Below are positions 23,301 to 33,149 of a DNA stretch of 64,000 nt, piece by piece. The stretch's first letter is position 1. Every line of letters begins with the position of its first letter. The position numbers and the translations under genes are program-made. Source of the stretch: Alviniconcha marisindica (taxonomy: Eukaryota > Mollusca > Gastropoda > Provannidae); contig JABMCL010000805.1 in assembly GCA_018857735.1 (NCBI GenBank), positions 18,501 to 82,500 of the forward strand, read 5' to 3'. The notes beneath the pieces were generated by a model that was not told the origin of the DNA, did not search any database, and was given only the letters and a program-made list of their open reading frames with translations.

Positions 23301-26300
23301 TGATGGTACAGGTAATAGGAGTGATTAAGGCGAAAGTGATGGCACAGGACTGAAGACATGATGGTATAGGAGTGATTAAGGAGGAAGTGATGACACAGGA
23401 CTGAAGACGTGATGGCATAGGAGTGATTAAGGAGGAAGTGATGGCACAGGACTGAAGACGTGATGGTATAGGTAACAGGAGTGATTAAGGCGAAAGTGAT
23501 GGCACAGGACTGAAGACGTGATGGTACAGGAGTGATTAAGGCGAAAGTGATGACACAGGACTGAAGACGTGATTGTATAGGAGTGATTAAGGAGGAAGTG
23601 ATGGCACAGGACTGAAGATGTGATGGTACAGGTAAGAGGCATGATTAAGGCGTAAGTGATGGCACAGGACTGAAGACGTGATTGTATAGGAGTGATTAAG
23701 GAGGAAGTGATGGCACAGGACTGAAGATGTGATGGTACAGGTAAGAGGCATGATTAAGGCGAAAGTGATGACACAGGACTGAAGACGTGATGGTACAGGT
23801 AATAGGAGTGATTAAGGCGAAAGTGATGGCACAGGACTGAAGACATGATGGTATAGGAGTGATTAAGGAGGAAGTGATGGCACAGGACTGAAGACATGAT
23901 GGCATAGGAGTGATTAAGGAGGAAGTGATGGCACAGGACTGAAGACGTGATGGTATAGGTGTGATTAAGGTGAAAGTGGTGGCACAGGACTGAAGATGTG
24001 ATGCATAGGAGTGGTTAAGGAGAAAGTGATGACACAGGATTGAAGATGTGATGGTACAGGAGTGATTAAGGAGAAAGTGATGGCACACAACTGAAGCCAT
24101 AATGGGATAGGAGTCATTAAAGTAAAAGTCCAAGGTTTTTAAGTATGCAAAATGACAATCGAAATGATTGACAAATGAGTCACTAGTTTCATATTTAATG
24201 AAATAAAAAATAAAAAAATGTTTAATTGGGTTTTTAATCGATTTTATTTTCTGTAGACTTTCCCGGAAGTGACATCAGTCTGGGGAGTCAGTGCAGTTGC
24301 CATCTTAGATTCTTCAGTAAACTGTGTATGCGTGTGGTCGACAAAAAAGTTAACTATGCCGGCCTACTGTGTTGCTGCAAACTGTAACAATTTGCAGACG
24401 ACCCCAGGTATAACAATGCACGAGCTCCCACGCAATCGACCCGCAGTGAGGCGAAAGTGGATTAAATTTATACAATTCAAACGAGCTGACTTTCTTGCTG
24501 CGCCGCATCACGCCCATTTGTGCAGCGAGCACTTCAGTGAGTGAGATTTTGCAAACTCCATGGAATATCGCATGGGGTTTGCTGACACGATGTTCCGCTA
24601 CTCTTTCAAAATCCTGCCCGACAGGCTCAAACTAATACGGCTGTATCCTTGTGGGTCTCTCGGGCAAAGTATCAGTTTCATCTTCGGAGCTCAAGTTGGC
24701 CATTTTGCAGCGACTCCCCAGAGTGACGTAGTAAGCATATGGTCACATGATTTGGGCGTCATGGCGATGCTTTTGGTACGACAGAAAATGCCTTTTTTTC
24801 ATGCATTTATAACCCTCAGATCACAGTTTCACCTACATCATTGTTCTCAGCGAGCTTTAACGGAAATTGTGTCAAAAATCACCCCTAACCTTGGACTTGT
24901 TCTTTAAGAAGAAAGTGCTGGCACATGACTGAAGGTGTGAAGGGATAGGAGTGATTGAGGAGAAAGCGTTGGCATAGGAGTCACTGAGGAAGAAGTAATG
25001 ACGTAGGAGTCACTGTATAAGGAGAGAATTATGGCGCAGGAGTGACTGAGGAAGACATGATTGCATAGGAGTGATTAAGGAGAAAGTGATGGCACAGGAA
25101 TGAATAAGAAGTGACTTAGGAGCAGTGATTAAGGAAAAAAAGTCAAGGCACAGGAGTTGTTAAGGTGGGAGAGGGATAGCTCAGTGGTTAGAGCGCTGGA
25201 CTTGTGCTTGAAAGGTCGCAGGTTCGAATCCCTGCTGGAGCGGCAGGAGAATTTTCTTCTCAGGGTCAACTTTCTGTGCTGACTCTTATTTTGGTATCCA
25301 TTCTACCCCCGTGTTACCACAGTAGCACGTAAAAGATCCCGGTCATTCTGCCAAAGTGCAGGTGGCAGGTTACAGCTAAGCACGCATACACCCTACCTAT
25401 GTGACTTTGAATGAAGTGACACTGTAACCTGGTGCATGGTTGAATGGTGTACACAGAACTTGCGCCGAAATGGCAGCATTTCACGTGGCACCAGCCATGC
25501 AACAACCACAGAGCGCTACCAGTACACCAATTCTGTGGATATTAATAATACGCGCTATGAAAAAGATACAGTCACTCATTTAGAATCACATGCTAATGTG
25601 CACAGTGAGTTTGCTTGAGAGCAGAGAATAGCGCTATATAAAAGCTATGAATAATAATAATAATAATAATATAAAGGTGAAAGTGATGGCACAGAAGTGG
25701 TTAAAGAAAAAAAATGACGGCACAAAAATGACTGCGAAGGAAGTGATGGCACAGGAGTGACCAGCTCACTGACAGGCAGGAAGGGACGATTGAGCGGGAG
25801 GGGTGTGTGGGTGAAAACGGAATGGGCGGTCATGGTCGATGGGCGAAGGGGGGGGTGGGGGGGACGCCACTCACTCGTTTGCGCTTTCCTGGCTTGGCCT
25901 TCTTCTTCTTGACTTCCTCCTCTTCCTCCTCCTCTTCCTCCTGCTCTTCCTCCTCCTTTTTGTCATCGGGCTCCACCTCAAACGGCTCTGGCTCCGGCTC
26001 CGGCTCCCCATCCGTCGGAACCTCCTGCGGCTCCACCTTGGCCTTCGCCTCTCCTTCGTCATTTTGGGCCCCTGTGGCAGCAGCACTGCTCCGACTCTGC
26101 GAGTTGAGCGACGGCTTGGGCGTGTCTACGAACTGGGTCGGAGTGTGGCAGACAACACAGGTCAAGGTCAGCAGGGAGTTGCAGTTGACGCAGAAGGATC
26201 CCGTCGGTTGGCCAGACAAGGCATTCTCGTAACTGCAACAAACAAAAGCGGCATTGCTCACGCACCTAGCAGCAGAACTAAATTAAGGATCCGTAAAGTG

Positions 26301-28409
26301 TTGTGGTAATTTTGTATTATTTTCCTGTGTATTTTTTTCTTTTTTTCTTTTACTCTTAGATTTTATAAGGAGTTTGTAAGCATGGATTGAAACTTACCAA
26401 AGTGGCATTCTTCACACACTCAGCAGCTGAACTAATGATCTGTATAAAAAATATTGTGGTTTTTTTTTGTTTTTGTTTTTTTTTCTGTGTATTTGTTTTG
26501 TTTTTTTACTCTTAGATTTTATAAGGAGTTTGTAAGCATGGATTGAAACTCGAGACCTTCAGAGTAAAAGAACAAACATGAAACAATTAACAAAACATTG
26601 GGAAACTGAAACAAGAAAACAGACAAACTGCCATGACCACTTGGTTCGCCTACATCACCGTAAAAAAAGACCAGCATTAATACTATGTAAGTAATTAACC
26701 CACTTGGCCCCAGACCAGCCGCTGCCCTTTCGCTACGAAATCCCCTGGGAGGGGAAGTAACTGTCAAATGATCCTGTCAAAAGTTTTACCTCACTTCGTA
26801 TTTTTTCCAGTTTGTGAATACAGTGTTCTTGTATATCCAACAGGTTTTGATTTTTTTCATGCAAAAATAAAAGCATAAAAAATAAATAAATCCTAAGTCA
26901 GAAATACCCACATCAGAATGTCAGGTTTGGGGGTACCTACGGGGTAACCGACTTTGCAAAATTTCCAGTTTGAAACTCCAAAGATAAAGTTCTGTGAGTT
27001 TGTGAAGGTGGCCATGGTAAGCGACTGAGCCAAATTTGCAGTTCAAATCTCAAAGGATGAAGCTCTGACCCCATTGCTAACAGTTGGGCTTTTGTTTGTT
27101 TTCATGCATCTAATGCGTGTCCATCTCGCAACTTTGAAAATTCACAGCGTCTCTCAAGCTCAACCAAACTTCGAACAAAGGACATCACCGGAAGTAGTAA
27201 ACAATAGCGAAAACAAGGCTACAAGTCTCGTGAGAATCCCGTTCCTATTTGCATAAGCCGAGATGCTAGCAGCCGCTACCGGGCAGTCTGGGGCTGCGCA
27301 GTAAGGCAAAAGAGCAGGTGGTGACGGGCGGTCTGGGGCCCAATGGGTTAAGTAAGTAATCTGGTGTTTTACGCCCAGTCAACCATTACAGTTATATCTG
27401 GGTGAAGCATTAATACTACCAATTTCTAAGTAATTTGGTGTTTTACGCCCAGTCAACCATTACAGTTATATCTGGGCGAAGCATTAATACCACCAATTTC
27501 ATTTTGATACAAACACATAGAAACAAACACAATGACTTGATGAAGCACATCCCTCCCCCCCCCCCCCCCCCCCCCCCCCCACCCCATTAATAGAAGAAAA
27601 AAGCAAAAAATGAAATAAAAAAACTATAAACTGACATAGTTTTAACCAAAATCAAACAATCAAAAGCCACAAGGAAGGCAGTTTGACTGACTGTTGCATG
27701 AGGAAAACTGCAATTTCTGTGTCGCTGCTCAGTCCCTGGTTGTGTCCAATTCCACGCCACCTGTCAAACGCCTCTCCCACGATGTCCAGACGCCACACTC
27801 TCTGAGTGTGGCGTGGCTTCCGGGTTAGGCGACGGGGTCTCAATTCCTTCGAAGGAGGGGGAAGCATTTCAGCTTCCTGACAAAAAACAACAACATTTCA
27901 TGAAGTTACAAACCCTGCATCAAAACAACAACATCACAAGGACCAACATTATGCATATATATGGTTATTATCAGTATCATATCCCTACTGCAAACAAGGG
28001 TATACGCATGTATGTACATGATTCCCCTCAGGTGGTGAGGCAGTTCCGGGCAGTTCAAGGTGATTTACATGGTCAGGAAATCCCACAAATATTGTGATGC
28101 AGGAAATCTTCTATTACTGATGACAAAAGCATCTGCCACAGTTACATCTGTTTCATCATCAACCCCACACTTTTGTTTACCTTGTAATAGTTGTATGCTT
28201 GCATTTGTCAGTATTTGCATATATGTAGGTGCATTCAGGTGCATTCATCAGTGTCTGCTATGTAGGGACTATTGTATACTGTGTTGCAGTTTCCAATTTG
28301 TTGACCCCACCCCCCACTCCCTCCTGAATCAGACTCCCATCACCCACTCAAATACATATTACAATTAGTCAGTTACCAATATTCTCTCAAAGGCTCTCTA
28401 CCTTTGTCT

Positions 28410-28455
<46 letters not shown>

Positions 28456-29889
28456 ACCCTATGCTGGCTTTCTCCTGCTCACCTCTGCCCGAGACGATGA
28501 AGGCCTATGGTCCAAAACCTGCTTGTCCAAAGCCGCTGACTGCTCCTTGCAAACACTGTGCTGCATTGCTGTGGACTGTCGGACTCGGAGTCTCCTTGTC
28601 GTCTTTTCAACTCTGTCAGCCGAGGCTTTGGAGGGCTGTTCCAGAATGGAAAAAAACATTATTGTATCACCAGAGCCCTCTATTCTGGAATGAAAAAAAA
28701 ACAAATACTGTATCACCAGAGCCCTCTGTTCCAGAATGGAAAAAACAACATTACTGTATCACCAGAGCCCTCTGTTCCAGAATGGAAAAAACAACATTAC
28801 TGTATCACCAGAGCCCTCTGTTCCAGAATGGAAAAAACAACAACATTACTGTATCACCAGAGCCCTCTGTTCCAGAATGGAAAAAAAAACATTACTGTAT
28901 CACCAGAGCCCTCTGTTCCAGAATGGAAAAAAACATTACTGTATCACCAGAGCCCTCTGTTCCAGAAAGGGAAGGGAAAAAAAACATTACTGTATCACCA
29001 GAGCCCTCTGTTCCAGAATGGAAAAAAACACATTACTGTATCACCAGAGCCCTCTGTTCCAGAATGGAAAGAAAAAAAACATTACTGTATCACCAGAGCC
29101 CTCTGTTCCAGAATGGAAAACAACAACAACATTACTGTATCACCAGAGCCCTCTGTTCCAGAATGGAAAAACAACAACATTACTGTATCACCAGAAATGC
29201 CATTATTGTATCATCAGATCCTTGTATTTCTCAACAGACACTCCGTTACTGTACCATCAGAACCCTCATGTTTCATATGAGAAACTCCACCATATAAAAC
29301 TTTAGAAGACTACAGGGGTAACTGAACCAAAGAAGTAAGAGGCAAGAGTATTAAATGTGTCACTGAGCCAACCTTTTCTTGTTGTTCGTTGGTAAAGAGC
29401 AAACCACCATGGCTGCACCATGAGAAGCTCAAGTCAAATTCTAGGCAAAAAGTACAGTTTCTGTTGTATAAATTAATCAATATTAATGACAGAATCACCA
29501 AATGAGACCTGCAGATGGAACTATTTGCACATTTTCTACGTTTTCAGGCCACCTTGCGGGTTCACTTCAGTTCTCCTTTAAATTTTGCTTAAGATAATCA
29601 CAACATTTTAGGTAATTCATTCTCTGAAATATATTATGTTGTACCTTGATAATCTTAAGATCTGCCTAATATCACCTGCACGAAAAGACTGAAAAAAAAA
29701 AAAAAAAATTAAATAAAAAGGAACCAGAAGAACCTGCTGTCCCTTTAGTTCAAATCTCGGATCCTTTTTAAGACAAAGCGATTTGTTATTTTAGCATTAA
29801 TGACTTAGTGTTTTCATCATATTAGGGCAGGCAGAGAAAGACAGAGAGATTGAGAGCAAAAGACAGACAGACAGACGGAGAAAGACTGA

Positions 29890-29950
<61 letters not shown>

Positions 29951-29991
29951 GAGCAAGACAGCTCATCCAATCCATTCCCCCCATCAAAATT

Positions 29992-30051
<60 letters not shown>

Positions 30052-30644
30052 TTATGACAGCAGGCAAGGAGACAGACAGACAATGAACTACACACCCTCT
30101 TCACTCTAGGCGCTGACCGCTCACGCTCTTGTACCACTGCAGGTGGTGGTGTTGCCGACTCCCGTGCACAGGTTACATTTTGTGCACGCACAGACGCAGC
30201 ACCCACAGGCCCCACTTCACTGTCAACCTGACCTCCGCCTGCATTTAAAGCTGCACCCTGACCCTGACCCTCATGTCCATCAGAGCTTGCCGCCTGCGGC
30301 TGCTGGCGAAAGAAAGCTGCCTGACTCTCTTCGTGCGGTGGAACAGTCACCCCTTCTTCATCAGCTGGCGGCTGCTGTTGTTGAAAGTGCACTGGCAGAT
30401 TCAGAGGCTCATGCCTGAGGCCTTTCTCGATGCCAGAAGGGACAGAGTAGGCTGCAAAAATGTCTGCGTTCTCGCCAAAGTTTCTGACAAGGTTAGGTGG
30501 ATAGGGGTAACGTTTGGCATCAGTGAAGCTGGAATCGGTTTCTCCACTCTCCTGCTTGATCTGTGCAACTGCTCTCTTGGCTGCTTCGACAGCATCCAAG
30601 ACATCTTGCGGTGGAGGTTCTACACCCGTTTCCATGGTGACAAT
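19285..30644 (-). CDS. ZF-B: 8-finger C2H2 zinc-finger protein, five coding exons
   Basis: A complete five-exon model: 30635-30096 (0), 27876-27692 (2), 26232-25875 (0), 21385-20728 (1), 20048-19285 (stop). The exons sum to 2505 nt, or 834 residues plus stop. ATG at 30635 lies in CACCATGG, directly after a 3' splice site (tttctag, exon start 30644), so an untranslated exon lies further upstream. Order: N-terminal Q/E-rich exon with IKQE; family half-module 1; HYE plus the CVNC x7 CVVC knuckle; poly-Glu; basic stretch and AT-hook; eight C2H2 fingers (first C-x4-C, last H-x4-H); an Ala/Ser/Pro-rich tail ending YYYQQQ. Likely a nuclear DNA-binding regulator; target unknown. It lies in opposite orientation to ZF-A and ZF-C. 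Confidence 0.93.
20049..20727 (-). other. ZF-B intron 4
   Basis: Largely (AC)n low complexity (20272-20300, 20440-20700) with a 16-nt poly-C (20245-20260). No coding content. Confidence 0.8.
20728..21385 (-). CDS. ZF-B exon 4: second half of AT-hook and fingers 1-7
   Basis: Acceptor cctgtgtgcag at 21386, phase 0. It begins GRPVGSGRRQ, so splicing to KRKR of exon 3 creates an RGRP AT-hook core across the junction. Seven fingers follow, from YKCTYAGC (C-x4-C spacing) to FLCCWCG...HIRTH, with mostly TGEKP/TGDRP linkers. Donor CACACAG|GTTGTT, phase 1, splits the Gly of the finger 7-8 linker. Confidence 0.95.
21409..24085. repeat. 51/58-bp minisatellite (about 48 units) with 820-bp higher-order period
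   Basis: Two interleaved unit types share gaagtgatggcacaggactg and aagacgtgatggta. One has 'caggtaataggagtgattaa' (58 bp); the other has 'taggagtgattaagga' (51 bp). Blocks at 22171-22598 recur at 22991-23418, an exact 820-bp offset, showing amplification of multi-unit segments. The array begins 24 nt from exon 4 of ZF-B. Confidence 0.93.
24250..24700 (+). pseudogene. Broken THAP-domain gene copy, antisense in ZF-B intron 3
   Basis: ATG at 24356 starts MPAYCVAANCNN, then MHELPRNRP, RKWIKFI and LCSEHFSE. This is the start, C2CH spacing, conserved Trp and final C-x2-H of a THAP zinc-binding domain (C5, C10, then CSEH). A TGA at 24542 interrupts it, and similar sequence resumes at once (DFANSMEYRMGF). 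The usual C-terminal A-V-P-T-I-F-type motif is not seen, consistent with a further frameshift near 24630. CACTTCA|GTGAGT at the stop could be read as a splice donor, but no partner exon is visible. THAP domains occur in DNA-binding proteins and P-element-like transposases. Most likely a dead dispersed copy. Confidence 0.65.
25164..25671 (+). mobile_element. tRNA-derived SINE, full length
   Basis: Same family as at 9591: A box tagctcagtggttagag (25177-25193), B box ggttcgaatcc (25221-25231), shared body, 3' end 'agcgctatataaaagctatg' and an (ATA)n tail. It lies inside ZF-B intron 3, opposite to the gene. Confidence 0.92.
25875..26232 (-). CDS. ZF-B exon 3: HYE plus CxxC knuckle, poly-Glu and basic region
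   Basis: Acceptor tttgtttgttgcag, phase 2. The split codon gives H, then YENALSG, then CVNCNSLLTLTCVVC. It continues through a Ser/Ala linker, EPEPEPEP-type repeats, an uninterrupted run of about nine Glu, and KKKKAKPGKRKR, a likely nuclear localisation signal. Donor CGA|GTGAGT, phase 0. The exon is homologous in position and phase to ZF-A 4047 and ZF-C 45331. Confidence 0.95.
26245..26555. repeat. Tandem duplication of about 153 bp upstream of ZF-B exon 3
   Basis: A segment with 'tttataaggagtttgtaagc' and 'atggattgaaact' occurs twice (about 26249-26397 and 26402-26550). Its left edge lies roughly 15 nt from the exon 3 acceptor. Confidence 0.8.
26695..27351. mobile_element. TTAA-flanked inverted-repeat element, 657 bp
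   Basis: Left end TTAACCCACTTGGCCCCAG and right end CTGGGGCCCAATGGGTTAA form inverted ends of over 20 nt with few mismatches, bounded by TTAA. No transposase is recognisable inside. Located in ZF-B intron 2. Confidence 0.7.
27355..27490 (-). mobile_element. Two adjacent fragments of the 'gggcgtaaaacacc' dispersed element
   Basis: Reverse-oriented copies of 'ggtgttttacgcccagtcaa' at about 27362 and 27431, each followed by 'ttatatctgggyga' sequence. Same family as the 17551-18080 array. Confidence 0.7.
27692..27876 (-). CDS. ZF-B exon 2: first half of the family N-terminal module
   Basis: Acceptor gttttttgtcag, phase 0. Encodes EAEMLPPPSKELRPRRL, then RVWRLDIVGEAFDRWRG and QGLSSDTEIAVFLMQ. 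Donor CAACA|GTCAGT, phase 2, at the same codon as ZF-C (CAACA|GTAAGG) and ZF-A (GAGTT|GTGAGT). Confidence 0.93.
28640..29193. repeat. About 46-bp minisatellite, 12 units
   Basis: Unit: ccagaatggaaaaaacaaca then ttactgtatcaccagagccc then tctgtt. The A-run varies from 5 to 9 plus inserted C's, so unit length is 44-52. Long plus-strand frames through it are artefacts. Confidence 0.93.
29300..29590. mobile_element. MITE-like dispersed fragment related to 51985-52406
   Basis: Shares 'tatttgcacattttct' and 'gttttcaggcc', and a terminal 'ctcctttaaa', with the inverted-repeat element in the 52-kb region. Ends are not precisely defined. Confidence 0.4.
30096..30644 (-). CDS. ZF-B exon 1 with translation start
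   Basis: Exon start 30644 follows acceptor ttttgtttctag. ATG at 30635-30633 in CACCATGG is a near-ideal start context. It encodes 180 residues: METGVEPPPQDVLDAVE, AQIKQESGETD (sumoylation-type IKQE), then Gln/Pro/Ala-rich sequence ending APRVKR. Donor AAGAGG|GTGTGT, phase 0. Confidence 0.92.
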
Positions 30645-32870
30645 CTAGAAACAAAATGATCAAATGTTCACATGATTTGAATAATTTCCAAGACAGCTGT
30701 ATACAAGTATACTCGTGATCAATGTTGTGTGTGCATGTATGGGTATGGTTGTGTGGTGTGTGTGTGCATGTGTGTGTGTGTGGGTGCATGCGTGTGCACG
30801 TGCCTGTGTGTGTGTTTATAACTGATTAAGTCTATGCACTGATAGTATGCGTGTAAATATTATAATCATGTGCATTTGGCTTCTTGTAGACAGAGCCTTG
30901 GACGTGGCTGGGGGCAGGGATGCTGGGACGAGCAACATTAGGTCAATGCCTCATAAGTCAGCACAGATGATGAGACAGAAAGAAAAAAAGTTGTTTGGCT
31001 TTTTACATCTGATGCCCTCTCCATCCCCTTAACATGCCCTTGTAAGGTACTTAGATTTGTAAAGACTAAAGGATTTGTGTTGCAGATGTATTTTCATCCC
31101 ATGTAAGTATAAATAATATAAATTATAATACATCTCTTTTTGTCTTGCTTCTATGTTATATATTTATTTTATATAATTACTAATTTACTATTCACCCTCA
31201 ACATTTTGAAGACCTTGACACTTTTTTCAGTGAAACAAGGGTTATTCTGGTGCTGCCATAATCCACTGAACTCTGACATGGACTGCAGGATCTTCAGTTT
31301 AAAGTGTTTGCATGTGTTACTGTCTGTGTATACACATGGGGAACCCCAGTTTATTCTATTTATAGTCTCATCCAAATGACTTTTGTAGACAGTGGAGTCT
31401 GCACAGAATTTTGACCCCCGGAGAACCCTGACCGTAAAGCATTGAATGTAATGGTCATCCATCTGTGTGGTGTCCATGCTCAGTTGTGCTAAACTTTTGG
31501 CCTTCAAACGACCGCTCTCACTATATGCCACCAACTCTCCTTGTGACTCTGCAAGTATCTTGAATGCAGACTTTCTTCCCTCTCTACTTGACGCTGTTAG
31601 TGTTAACAGGAGAACACCAGCTTAAAGCTTACCCCCAAGTCAAGGAAAGGGGGCCCTAAAAAAGACATGATGTGGTGGGGGAGGGGGTGGGGGGGGGGGA
31701 CCTGACACGGATGTCATAATCATATTATACAACTGAAGGGCTCACAAAACTATGGTCTCAAAAGCGGGGTGGTCTGTCACAGGAGTGGTCTTTCTTCAGT
31801 ACAACTACTGCTACTAGTACTAGTAGTGGGTACTACAGCAGCAACAGAAGCAGCAGTAGTAGTAGTACTAGCAGTAGTAATAAAAGGAATGATTCTCGTG
31901 GAATCACTGAATCGTATACTATAATGAACGTGACTTCTGTCTCGAGTTTGTTATAATTCAGGTTGAAGAACATAGCGACGGCAACCGAGTAAGTTAGTAA
32001 CAAAATACAACATTCTGTGAATTTTAAATCACTGGATATAATTAAATGTAAATGAAAAGTCGCGTTTGCCGAATATTGATGTGCCACCTAATTCCTAACA
32101 GCCAGAGACAAAACAATGCAGAAATAATAAATAATAAAATCTATAAAGTCGAAACATACCACACGGAAAGAGGAAATGGGCGAGAAACGGGAAGTGACAT
32201 TTGGAGCAAAACTGTTCCCTTCGTCTGTTGTTTTAGTTTCGTAAAACGAAATGCCTACTTTCCCTTTATTTTTTTCAGGCCTGAGTAAGACTATGCAATT
32301 TTTGATTCTATCACATACCTGATAGTATTTACATTACACAACTATTTTGTATTCTTATTCGTAATTACTGTGCACTGAACAGTCATAACGTTATTGTTAT
32401 ATTATTTAAAAAATTGTTGTAGTGGTTGCAGGTGTAACTTTTTACCATAACATACCACAATTCTTTCTTCCCTGTTTCTGCTCTTCTACCTAATAATAAC
32501 ACCGGGTCGGGCTCACATAGTGGAGCGTTGGCGGCCCAATGATACTTATGCGCGCATGCATGGCAGCTTTGGTCCTTTCCGTTAAAATGTCCTTTAAAAA
32601 TAATGGTTTAAAAGGCTATCTACACTGACGGACTATCTGGTAGGCTGGCTCACAGCAGCCGTGACCGTCCGTGACGCCGCGGGGTGGCATTGGGCTTCAG
32701 CTATGACAGATTCCAGGAGAGATCAGGAGGAGGGAGGTGGAGCTGGGCTATCATCCTCAGAGTTCAGGCTGAGCCGGCTGGGTCAAAGTCGACTGATGAT
32801 GTGGGCTCAAGTTTCCGCCGTCCTAATGAGCCTACGGCGGTTCAGGTTCTGTGTGGACGTAACTGTACGA
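30645..32870. other. Intergenic: region 5' of ZF-B
   Basis: Should contain the ZF-B promoter and at least one untranslated exon, but I cannot place either. GT/GC-rich repeats occur at 30720-30810 and trinucleotide CTA/GCA repeats at 31800-31880. Near 32790-32865 lies a fragment resembling the 'cgtcctaacgagcc...gtggacgtaa' dispersed repeat. Confidence 0.5.
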
Positions 32871-32871
32871 A

Positions 32872-33007
<136 letters not shown>

Positions 33008-33149
33008 CAGTGACTGACACGCGCATCAAGAGTCAGTAAATAAATCATAATGATAAGATACATCATAATCATAATCACACGCTCTCTCAGTCCTCTGTCT
33101 CTCTTTATCCTTGTTTCTGTCTCTGTCCTTGTCTCTGTCTCTCTCGGAT

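Larger units (their letters stand above)
21386..25874 (-). other. ZF-B intron 3 (holds minisatellite, THAP copy and SINE)
   Basis: An intron of about 4.5 kb: minisatellite at 21409-24085, antisense THAP-like copy at 24250-24700, degraded relatives of the minisatellite at about 24900-25150 and 25680-25770, and a tRNA-SINE at 25164-25671. All other open frames here are repeat artefacts. Confidence 0.85.
27877..30095 (-). other. ZF-B intron 1
   Basis: About 2.2 kb without coding content: poly-C (28411-28455), a 46-bp minisatellite (28640-29193), a MITE-like fragment (about 29300-29590) and two long (AC)n tracts (29890-29947 and 29995-30050). Confidence 0.85.

Noticed and set aside
21452..24133. 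Many serine/leucine-rich frames on the minus strand
   Set aside because: All lie in the 51/58-bp minisatellite and repeat at the 820-bp offset. Not genes.
25839..26309. Plus-strand frame of 156 codons
   Set aside because: Antisense shadow of ZF-B exon 3, generated by its Glu-rich codons.
28404..29305. Three overlapping plus-strand frames of 190-300 codons
   Set aside because: Repeat peptides from the 46-bp minisatellite plus a poly-C start. They lie in ZF-B intron 1 on the opposite strand.
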